This document shows positions 57,409 through 64,000 of a stretch of DNA of 64,000 nt, piece by piece (the stretch's first letter is position 1; the number at the start of each line of letters is the position of its first letter). This DNA comes from Hyphococcus sp. (GTDB taxonomy: Bacteria; Pseudomonadota; Alphaproteobacteria; Caulobacterales; Parvularculaceae). The notes under the pieces were generated by a model. The model was not told the origin of the DNA. It worked only from the letters and a program-made list of their open reading frames with translations, and did not search any database. Both the position numbers and the translations under genes were made by a program. Location: assembly GCA_021776375.1 (NCBI GenBank), contig JAJFGA010000070.1:1-64000 (forward strand), read 5' to 3'.

Positions 57409-57537
57409 CCGCTCATCCCGGCGAAGAACCTCCTCCGTCGCCTTCGGCATCTCCCCCGCAAGCGGAGGAGGAATTAGGTCGTACTTGCGGCGTGGGTATT
57501 CTTCCCCCGTTTACGGGGGAAGTGCCGCGAAGCGGCG
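57409..57537. repeat. Composite palindromic element between astD and astB
   Basis: Left end CCGCTCATCCCGGCGAA (57409-57425) is a 17-nt copy of one arm end of the element at 63775. It joins a different repeat: CCTCCTCCG (57429-57437) with CGGAGGAGG (57463-57471), then CTTCCCCCGT with ACGGGGGAAG (57502-57523) and GCCGC-GAA-GCGGC (57525-57537). The CCCCCGTTTACGGGGG part is a widespread alphaproteobacterial repeat. Confidence 0.7.
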
Positions 57538-57618
57538 ATGGGGGTCTTACGGCGGTTCAGCATGCGCTGACATCTCGACTTCCTAGGTGACAAAGGGAGG
57601 TAGATTGGAACGATACAA

Positions 57619-58926
57619 ATGACCCACACAGAATATAATTTCGACGGCCTGATCGGTCCGACGCATAACTATGCCGGGCTGTCCTTTGGCAACCTAGCCT
57701 CTGCGAGCAATGCCGGTGCGGCGTCGAACCCGCGCGAGGCGGCGTTGCAGGGGTTGGCGAAAATGCGCGCGGCGATGGCGCTTGGGCTGGGGCAGGGTTT
57801 TTTACCGCCGCAGGACCGACCGCACCTCAAAACCTTGCGGGCGCTGGGGTTTTCCGGGACGGACAAACAGATCATCGACAAGGCTGGCAAGGCCGAGCCG
57901 CAATTGCTGGCCAATTGCTATGCCGCCTCATGCATGTGGACGGCGAATGCGGCAACCGTGGCGCCGTCGCCGGATACGGCCGATGGCAAGGTGCATTTTA
58001 CGGCGGCCAATCTTGCTGCGAATTTTCATCGCTCGATTGAGGCGGAGACGACCGCGCGAGTGCTGGCGCATATTTTTAACAGCGACAAATATTTCGTCCA
58101 TCACCCGCCGTTGCCGGGGGCGATGCATTTCGGCGATGAGGGCGCAGCCAATCATGGACGACTGGCGCCGGAGCACGGGGCGCCAGGCGTTCATCTGTTC
58201 GTCTATGGCGAGGACGGGGCGAGGTTTCCTGCGCGCCAGAAATTGCGGGCCAGTCAGGCGGTTGCACGGGGACATCTCTTGGCCCCTGAAAACACGGTCT
58301 TCGTACAACAATCGGCTGCCGCACTCGACGCCGGCGCGTTTCACAATGACGTTCTCGGCGTCGCCAATGGAACGGTTTTGTTCCTGCACGAACAGAGTTT
58401 TGCTGACCGGGAAGCCGCCTTTAGCGCGATACGAAAAGCCGCGCCCTACGTAGAAATCATCGAGGCGCCCGCTGCGCAAATCTCGCTCGAAGATGCGGTG
58501 CAATCTTATCTCTTCAATTCACAGCTGGTGACGCTGCCCGGCGGCGAGGCGGCGCTAATTATGCCGATTGAGTCAGAAGAAAACCCTCGCGTTAAAGCTT
58601 TCCTCGACCAGACGGTCGCGAGAAATAACCCGATCAACCGTGTGATTTTTAAAAATGTCCGCGAGAGCATGAGAAACGGCGGCGGACCGGCATGCTTGCG
58701 CTTACGGGTGGTGTTGTCAGACGAAGAGGTCGCTGCCGCTGACCCTCATTTCATACTCGATGAGGCGAAGATCGTAAATCTCGAAACATGGGTAACAACT
58801 CATTACCGGGATCGGCTAACGCCGGATGATCTGCGTGATCCGTCCCTGATGGATGAGAGTTTCGCCGCCATGCAAGCTCTGACAGACAGCCTCGACCTCG
58901 GGGCTTTTTATGACTTCCAGCAATAA
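57619..58926 (+). CDS. astB: N-succinylarginine dihydrolase
   Basis: This 435-residue enzyme hydrolyses succinylarginine to succinylornithine, two NH3 and CO2 (AST step two). The fold is that of amidinotransferases. Motifs: YNFDGLIGPTHNYAGLSFGN, MWTANAATVAPS, DEGAANHGRL, FHNDVLGVANG and GGGPACLRLRVVL (catalytic Cys). Length is typical. It is 218 nt from astD with a repeat between; a GGAACG site is 8 nt before the ATG. Confidence 0.96.
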   Translation: MTHTEYNFDGLIGPTHNYAGLSFGNLASASNAGAASNPREAALQGLAKMRAAMALGLGQGFLPPQDRPHLKTLRALGFSGTDKQIIDKAGKAEPQLLANCYAASCMWTANAATVAPSPDTADGKVHFTAANLAANFHRSIEAETTARVLAHIFNSDKYFVHHPPLPGAMHFGDEGAANHGRLAPEHGAPGVHLFVYGEDGARFPARQKLRASQAVARGHLLAPENTVFVQQSAAALDAGAFHNDVLGVANGTVLFLHEQSFADREAAFSAIRKAAPYVEIIEAPAAQISLEDAVQSYLFNSQLVTLPGGEAALIMPIESEENPRVKAFLDQTVARNNPINRVIFKNVRESMRNGGGPACLRLRVVLSDEEVAAADPHFILDEAKIVNLETWVTTHYRDRLTPDDLRDPSLMDESFAAMQALTDSLDLGAFYDFQQ

Positions 58927-59039
58927 AAGTCATGACTACTGATTATGTTCCAAGATGAGACACGAATCTTATCAAACAGTAGGCGCAGCTTAAGTATTTT
59001 TTGCCAATATTAGCACGATAGCTTAGGGGTGAGCGTGCG

Positions 59040-60884
59040 ATGAAGAATATGCCGACGGGCAATCAGCCTATGTCGCCTGAGGCCGATGCGTCCGTCGTTT
59101 CGGGTCTCATTGCGACTGCGCTGACACGTCATCATCAACTCAAAACCAGGCTCATTATCGGCTCCGTCGGCGCGGTAATTTTATGGGCGGCCACCAGCCT
59201 GGTTATCGCCGCGTTGTGGAGCGCCGCCGTTATAGTCAGTCAACTGGTCGATGCGCGCGCGTGGCGCGCGTTTCGTGACCCCGACCGGAGTACGCCGCCG
59301 AGCCGCCTTGAATGGATCTTGATTTGCGGATCCTCGGCACAAGCGGGACTGGTCTATTCATTTTTTCCAGCGTTGCTTTGGTTCATGTGGCAAGGGCCGG
59401 GCCAGGTATTTGGCGTTGTGTGGCTTTGCGGCGCGCTTTTGCATGCAACACTACATATGCACCATGAGCGCCGGACTTTTTTTTCCGCCCTGTTTTCACA
59501 TCTTGTCTACTTTATCGGCCTGCCTCTATATAGCCTGATCACTGGACATACCCTTGATCGGTGGCCGTCGGCGGCTATTTTGGTCGGCGGGTCGCTCTAT
59601 GTCGCGCATCTCTTCGTTGCATTCCGTGAATATGAAAAAACCAGCGCTGCTATGCGTCAGGCGCGCGAGCACGCAGTCGAACGACAGGCGGCCGCAGAAC
59701 ACGCCAATCAGGCGAAGTCAGCTTTCCTTGCGAATATCAGTCATGAAATCCGTACACCAATGAATGGCATTCTTGGAATGGCGGCAGCGCTGGAAAGTGG
59801 GGATTTAAGTGTTAGCCAGGCCAAACAAGTCAAAATTATCAGCGATAGCGGCGACATGTTGCTGACGATCCTGAACGACCTTTTGGATTTTTCAAAGATC
59901 GAGGCGAACCATATCGAATTCGAACAAGCGGCATTTACATTCTCGGAAATTGTTGAAACGATTGAAAGCCTCCATCGCCCGCAGGCGGAAAAGAAAAATC
60001 TATACCTTGCTGCAGAGTGTGAGAGACATGACGAGGCGGAGTGGATTGGCGACGCCCATCGTATCGTTCAGGCGCTGCACAATCTGGTTTCCAATGCGAT
60101 TAAATTTACCAATGAAGGCGGTGTGACCGTGCGGTTTATCTTTCCGTCTTCCGCAGGCGCACCCATACGTATTGAAGTGACGGATAGTGGCATTGGCGTC
60201 AGCGAAAGCCAGGCGGCGCGGATTTTTGATCCGTTCACCCAGGCTGATGTCACGACCACGCGAAAATATGGCGGTACCGGGCTTGGGCTTTCGATTACAA
60301 AAGGGTTGATTGAGGCCATGGGCGGGGCTTTGAGCTTAGAATCTGCCCCTGGCGCGGGATCGACCTTTATTGTCGAGTTGCCGTTGGAACGCGCGACCGG
60401 CGCGACAAAATCAGCGGTTGCCATGCCGCCGTCATCGCCGACACCAGAGGCGGCCGTTGAAAAATTGCACATTCTCGCCGCTGAAGACAATGTTGTGAAT
60501 CAGGCCGTTCTTAAAAATTTCCTCCATGCCGCCGGTCATAATGTTGAATTCGTGGATAACGGCCTGCTCGCCGTTGAAGCCTGCAAGGCCCAGGATTTTG
60601 ATATTGTCTTGATGGATATTTCGATGCCGGTCATGGATGGCGTTGAAGCTTTAAGGGAAATCCGGTTTTTAGAGCGCGAGCGCGGCGCCGTGTCCGCCAT
60701 CCCGATGATTGCTGTTTCCGCGCACGCCATGAGCCAGCAAATCGACGAATATCTTCAAGCGGGATTTGACGGATATATCACCAAGCCGGTGAAACCGGCG
60801 CAGTTGCATTCTGAAATTGCACGCGTGATGGCGAACTGTCGCGACGCCGTTAGCCCCGCCGCGGCGGCTCCGGGAGCGGCATAA
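59040..60884 (+). CDS. Hybrid sensor histidine kinase/response regulator
   Basis: The 614-residue protein has about five or six N-terminal membrane helices (38-215), a short coiled coil, a HisKA domain with H235 ([15 protein letters not shown]), a HATPase domain ([25 protein letters not shown]) and a C-terminal receiver with phosphate acceptor D526 ([13 protein letters not shown]) and a TKP Lys. It has no Hpt domain, so a separate phosphotransfer protein is needed. Its last 35 nt overlap the end of the Lrp gene. Confidence 0.93.
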   Translation: MKNMPTGNQPMSPEADASVVSGLIATALTRHHQLKTRLIIGSVGAVILWAATSLVIAALWSAAVIVSQLVDARAWRAFRDPDRSTPPSRLEWILICGSSAQAGLVYSFFPALLWFMWQGPGQVFGVVWLCGALLHATLHMHHERRTFFSALFSHLVYFIGLPLYSLITGHTLDRWPSAAILVGGSLYVAHLFVAFREYEKTSAAMRQAREHAVERQAAAEHANQAKSAFLANISHEIRTPMNGILGMAAALESGDLSVSQAKQVKIISDSGDMLLTILNDLLDFSKIEANHIEFEQAAFTFSEIVETIESLHRPQAEKKNLYLAAECERHDEAEWIGDAHRIVQALHNLVSNAIKFTNEGGVTVRFIFPSSAGAPIRIEVTDSGIGVSESQAARIFDPFTQADVTTTRKYGGTGLGLSITKGLIEAMGGALSLESAPGAGSTFIVELPLERATGATKSAVAMPPSSPTPEAAVEKLHILAAEDNVVNQAVLKNFLHAAGHNVEFVDNGLLAVEACKAQDFDIVLMDISMPVMDGVEALREIRFLERERGAVSAIPMIAVSAHAMSQQIDEYLQAGFDGYITKPVKPAQLHSEIARVMANCRDAVSPAAAAPGAA

Positions 60885-61329
60885 CCACTTTGCGCTCCAC
60901 TTCGCGCAACGTAAAGCTCGATTCTACTGTCGCTATATTCTGCATACGGAGAATAGTTTCAGATAGAAACGTTTCGTATGACGCTAGTGTCGGAACCAGC
61001 ACCCGGATAAAATAGTCAAACTTTCCGGTGACCAGATAGCATTCCATGACTTCTGAACGCTTTTGAATTTCAGCTTCGAATTCGCGCAAGGTCTTGTCGT
61101 CCTCACGTTCGAGCTTGACGAGAATGATCACCGTGACATTGACGCCCAGCGCCTCGCGATCAACTTCGGTATGATAGCCCTTGATGATGCCGTCGGTCTC
61201 TAACCGACGCAGCCGGCGCAAGCACGGGGTCGGCGACAGGCCGACACGGTCGGCAAGTTCGGCGTTGGTGATGCGCGCATTTTCCTGCAGGTGTCTCAGG
61301 ATCTTGTGGTCGATATGGTCGAGCTTCAT
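60850..61329 (-). CDS. Lrp/AsnC-family transcriptional regulator
   Basis: This 159-residue protein has the Lrp HTH ([36 protein letters not shown], shown in two overlapping helices) and the RAM ligand domain ([28 protein letters not shown]). It is divergent from a leucine-dehydrogenase-like gene, the arrangement of amino-acid-responsive regulators such as BkdR. RBS GAGGAAAG precedes the ATG. Its promoter has a near-consensus Lrp box in the spacer, so it probably represses itself. Confidence 0.93.
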   Translation of the reverse strand: MKLDHIDHKILRHLQENARITNAELADRVGLSPTPCLRRLRRLETDGIIKGYHTEVDREALGVNVTVIILVKLEREDDKTLREFEAEIQKRSEVMECYLVTGKFDYFIRVLVPTLASYETFLSETILRMQNIATVESSFTLREVERKVVMPLPEPPRRG

Positions 61330-61353
61330 AGGCTTCTTTCCTCGAATGTATTA

Positions 61354-61382
61354 ATTATTTAGCATTATATGCTAAGCGTCAA
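61354..61382 (-). promoter_or_regulatory. lrp promoter with Lrp box in spacer
   Basis: On the reverse strand TTGACG (61382-61377) and AATAAT (61359-61354) are separated by exactly 17 bp. The spacer holds TTAGCAT-TAT-ATGCTAA (61359-61375), a perfect 17-bp palindrome; its inner 15 bp match 13 positions of the E. coli Lrp consensus YAGHAWATTWTDCTR. Transcription would start near 61347, 18 nt before the ATG. Binding would block the lrp promoter and may also act on the divergent gene. Confidence 0.7.
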
Positions 61383-61505
61383 GGTGCAGCACGAATGTTT
61401 GCACGAAAGAACTTTGCGGCTTTGCCTATATTGCGCCGCGCCGGCGCGGCTTTGCGCCAGGCGAAACTGCAACTAGAGATCTTTCTCGCAAAGGAGACGC
61501 CCCTC

Positions 61506-62555
61506 ATGGATAGCCGCGAAGCGCCAGCGACAGGTTGGCAACGAGTTGTTCACTTCACCGATGAGAGCGTTGGGCTGAATGCGATCATATCGATTCATGA
61601 CGCGACGCTTGGACCGGCATGCGGCGGTTGTCGAATCTATCCCTATGAAAATTTTGAAGCGGCGCTGGAAGATGTAAAAAACCTTTCGCGCGGCATGACC
61701 TTTAAAAATGCGCTGGGCGGCATTCCTTTTGGCGGCGGTAAAGCGGTGATCATTGCGGATCCGAAAACCGATAAAACGCCGGAATTGCTGCGCGCCTTTG
61801 GTGCGGCGGTCGATAGTCTGGGCGGGCTTTATTACACGGCAGAAGATTCAGGCGTCACCGAAGCCGACATGACGATGATCCGCTCGGTCACGCCTTACGC
61901 TGCCGGCGTCGATAAGGGCGGCATTGGCGGAAATCCATCACCATTTACCGCCCGCGGCGTTTGGCGCGGCGTTCAGGCGGCGGCGCGTTTCAAGCTCGGC
62001 GCTTCGAGTTTGAAAGGCTTACATGTTTCTATCCTTGGCATTGGTGCGGTCGGGATGGAGGTGGCCCGGCTGATCCACGAGGAAGGCGGGCGTCTGACGG
62101 TGGCGGATGTCAATCCTGCGGCGCTGGACGAAGCGCGCCAGCGTTTTGGCGCTGATGTGACCAGCCCGGAGGACGCTATCGCCGTTGACGCCGACATTTT
62201 CAGCCCCTGCGCATTGGGCGGGTCTATCAATGTTGATACGGTTGACAGGCTGAGGGCGAAAGTCGTCGCGGGCGCTGCAAACAATCAGCTGAAAACCCCG
62301 GATATGGGCGCGCGCCTGCGCGCGCGCGGCGTGCTTTACGCGCCTGATTACGTTATCAACGCCGCTGGCGTCATCAGCGTCGGACTTGAAATCCTCAGCC
62401 GCTGGAGCGAAGGTGAAATGACCCAGCGGATCGACAAAATTGGCGATACGCTGATGGAAATTTTTGACCGCGCAGAGCAAGAAAACCGCCCGACCGGAGA
62501 GGTTGCCGATGAGCTGGCGCTTGAAGTGATCGCGCGGGGAAGAAAAGCGGCTTAA
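61506..62555 (+). CDS. Glu/Leu/Phe/Val dehydrogenase, leucine-dehydrogenase type
   Basis: This 349-residue enzyme deaminates a branched or aromatic amino acid to its 2-oxoacid with NAD. The catalytic Lys motifs are GMTFKNALGG and FGGGKAVII, the NAD fold begins ILGIGAVGMEVARL, and SPCALGGSIN with GAANNQL complete the site. Size and motifs fit leucine dehydrogenase better than glutamate dehydrogenase. AGGAG is 10 nt before ATG 61506; earlier in-frame starts are unlikely. It begins an operon with a thiolase and acyl-CoA dehydrogenase. Confidence 0.9.
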   Translation: MDSREAPATGWQRVVHFTDESVGLNAIISIHDATLGPACGGCRIYPYENFEAALEDVKNLSRGMTFKNALGGIPFGGGKAVIIADPKTDKTPELLRAFGAAVDSLGGLYYTAEDSGVTEADMTMIRSVTPYAAGVDKGGIGGNPSPFTARGVWRGVQAAARFKLGASSLKGLHVSILGIGAVGMEVARLIHEEGGRLTVADVNPAALDEARQRFGADVTSPEDAIAVDADIFSPCALGGSINVDTVDRLRAKVVAGAANNQLKTPDMGARLRARGVLYAPDYVINAAGVISVGLEILSRWSEGEMTQRIDKIGDTLMEIFDRAEQENRPTGEVADELALEVIARGRKAA

Positions 62556-62575
62556 GCGTCGCAAAGGAGTATATC

Positions 62576-63763
62576 ATGGCTAATCAGGACCCCATCGTTA
62601 TCGCCGGTATGGCGCGAACGCCGATCGGCAATTTCCTAGGCGCTTATAATGGTGTTAAGGCGACAGAGCTTGGCGCCCGCGCGATTGAAGCTTCACTCGG
62701 ACGTGGCGGCGTTAAGCCCGACGATATCGACGAAGTGTTGATGGGTTGCGTATTGCCGGCCGGCCTCGGTCAGGCGCCGGCGCGCCAGGCCTCGCTCGGC
62801 GCCGGGCTGCCGCAATCGACCGGCTGCACCACCGTCAACAAAATGTGCGGCTCGGGCATGAAGACTGTGATGATGGCTTATGATTCCATTCTCGCCGGAA
62901 CCAACGATATCGTTGTCGCCGGCGGCATGGAATCGATGACCAATGCGCCACACCTTTTGCCAACCGGGCGCGGCGGCATAAAGTTCGGACACGGAAAGAT
63001 TTTCGACCATATGGCGATTGATGGTCTTGAAGACGCTTATGAGCCGGGCAAGGCGATGGGCGTCTTTGCCGAAAAATGCGCCCGTGAATGGCAGTTCTCG
63101 CGTGAGGAACAGGATGAATACTCCATCCGTTCCGTCACAAGGGCGCAGACGGCCATCGCCGACGGCTCGTTCAAGGCGGAGATTGTTCCTGTTGAAGTCA
63201 AAACTCGCAAAGGCGCGGTGACGGTTGCGGATGATGAAAAACCGGGCCTGGTCGATGCGTCGAGAATTCCCAATTTGCGCGCCGCGTTTGAAAAAGACGG
63301 CACGGTGACCGCGGGCAACGCTTCGGCGATTTCTGATGGCGCGGCGGCGATGGTTTTGATGCGCCAGTCCACGGCGGAGGCCAAAGGCGCCAAACCCGTT
63401 GCGCGCATTGTTGCGCACTCCACCCATGCACAGGAGCCGGAATGGTTCACCACCGCGCCGATCGCCTCGATTGCGGCGGTGTTGGAAAAAGCTGGCTGGT
63501 CGACCGAGGACGTCGATCTCTTCGAGATCAATGAGGCGTTCTCCGTGGTGCCGCTAGCGGCGATGCGCGAATTGAAACTGTCGGAGGACAAGGTCAACAT
63601 TCATGGCGGCGCTGTCGCGCTCGGCCATCCGATTGGCGCTTCTGGCGCGCGCATCCTGGTGACGCTGATCAGCGCCTTGCAAAAAACCGGCGGGAAAAAG
63701 GGCGTGGCGAGCCTATGCATCGGCGGCGGCGAAGCCACGAGCGTTGCGGTTGAGTTGGTTTAG
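62576..63763 (+). CDS. Acetyl-CoA C-acetyltransferase (thiolase)
   Basis: This 395-residue thiolase has active-site C91 (NKMCGSGMK), H351 ([10 protein letters not shown]) and C381 (SLCIGGGEA). It interconverts two acetyl-CoA and acetoacetyl-CoA, or cleaves 3-ketoacyl-CoA. It starts 20 nt after the amino-acid dehydrogenase gene and is followed by glutaryl-CoA dehydrogenase, so the cluster probably feeds amino-acid carbon to acetyl-CoA. Confidence 0.95.
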   Translation: MANQDPIVIAGMARTPIGNFLGAYNGVKATELGARAIEASLGRGGVKPDDIDEVLMGCVLPAGLGQAPARQASLGAGLPQSTGCTTVNKMCGSGMKTVMMAYDSILAGTNDIVVAGGMESMTNAPHLLPTGRGGIKFGHGKIFDHMAIDGLEDAYEPGKAMGVFAEKCAREWQFSREEQDEYSIRSVTRAQTAIADGSFKAEIVPVEVKTRKGAVTVADDEKPGLVDASRIPNLRAAFEKDGTVTAGNASAISDGAAAMVLMRQSTAEAKGAKPVARIVAHSTHAQEPEWFTTAPIASIAAVLEKAGWSTEDVDLFEINEAFSVVPLAAMRELKLSEDKVNIHGGAVALGHPIGASGARILVTLISALQKTGGKKGVASLCIGGGEATSVAVELV

Positions 63764-63774
63764 CATACATTGAT

Positions 63775-63846
63775 CCGCTCATCCCGGCGAAAGCCGGGAT
63801 CCAGAACTACCGATGCCTAGATCCCGGCTTTCGCCGGGATGAGCGG
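63775..63846. repeat. 27-bp perfect inverted repeat (nested palindrome)
   Basis: The arm 63775-63801 (CCGCTCATCCCGGCGAAAG, then CCGGGATC) is matched exactly in reverse complement by 63820-63846, with an 18-nt loop. Each arm also contains CCCGGC-GAAA-GCCGGG, a hairpin of its own. It lies 11 nt after the thiolase stop and 28 nt before glutaryl-CoA dehydrogenase. It could terminate or process the transcript. Confidence 0.85.
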
Positions 63847-63874
63847 CGTTAGATATGAGGTAAGACAACCAACC

Positions 63875-64000
63875 ATGACCACCAAACAAACCTTTGACTG
63901 GCAGGACCCGCTACTAGTTGAATCCCAACTCACAGACGAAGAGCGAATGATCCGGGATGCGGCGCGGGGCTATGCGCAGGACAAGCTGATGTCGCGCGTC
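63875..64000 (+). CDS. Glutaryl-CoA dehydrogenase, N-terminal part
   Basis: The first 42 codons ([17 protein letters not shown], then [20 protein letters not shown]) match the N-terminus of glutaryl-CoA dehydrogenase of the acyl-CoA dehydrogenase family, which converts glutaryl-CoA to crotonyl-CoA in lysine and tryptophan breakdown. The rest lies outside the window. It follows the thiolase gene on the same strand with a palindrome between. Confidence 0.8.
   Translation, partial: MTTKQTFDWQDPLLVESQLTDEERMIRDAARGYAQDKLMSRV

Noticed and set aside
57409-57537. CRISPR-like repeats
   Set aside because: There are no regularly spaced direct repeats and no cas genes; the elements are palindromes.

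Overview
The window looks like a chromosomal segment of an alphaproteobacterium with a base composition in the mid to high 50s % GC (estimated by eye, not computed). The evidence is a GapR/DUF2312 nucleoid protein, a CobT-type chelatase subunit, NnrU, an AspRS with the residue pattern of the tRNA(Asp/Asn) type, a full hopanoid island, and dispersed palindromic elements of the kind common in that class. The genus cannot be named from this. No rRNA, tRNA, CRISPR, transposase or phage gene was seen.

Layout. 1-9.3 kb: start of a TonB-dependent receptor, an amino-acid permease, RNase D, AspRS, an M14-like carboxypeptidase, then a visibly AT-richer LysR/secreted-protein pair. 9.4-13 kb: a reverse-strand operon with a fused 2-oxoacid dehydrogenase E1 (alpha+beta), a FabD-like acyltransferase and a VOC protein. 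13-20 kb: nitroreductase, YceI, a cytochrome b561-YceI fusion, orphan CobT and an M13 peptidase lipoprotein. 20-33 kb: housekeeping and envelope genes: apt, NnrU, yfgM-like/bamB/der, an SDR, rpmJ, a TPR protein, gapR and tamB/tamA.

33-53.5 kb is a hopanoid lipid island. hpnA sits in an operon with a sulfotransferase and a paraoxonase-like lipoprotein. hpnB, then hpnC-hpnD-[2OG-Fe(II) oxygenase]-hpnE-hpnG, convergent ispH-hpnH, an FPP synthase (ispA) and hpnN/hpnM follow. Together they supply precursor (IspH, IspA), build squalene (HpnC, D, E), attach and process the adenosyl side chain (HpnH, HpnG), modify it (HpnA, HpnB) and move hopanoids to the outer membrane (HpnN, HpnM). The squalene-hopene cyclase is not in the window. 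A sulfotransferase, a PhyH dioxygenase and a P4H-like dioxygenase lie among these genes and are candidates for undescribed hopanoid tailoring; this is the most interesting hypothesis here.

53.6-64 kb is catabolic: an M20 hydrolase with astA-astD-astB (arginine succinyltransferase pathway), a hybrid histidine kinase, and an Lrp regulator divergent from a leucine-dehydrogenase-like enzyme, a thiolase and the start of a glutaryl-CoA dehydrogenase. The Lrp gene has a clear promoter whose spacer is filled by a near-consensus Lrp box. Several gene gaps carry palindromic repeat elements, including a 27-bp perfect inverted repeat and a composite nested element.
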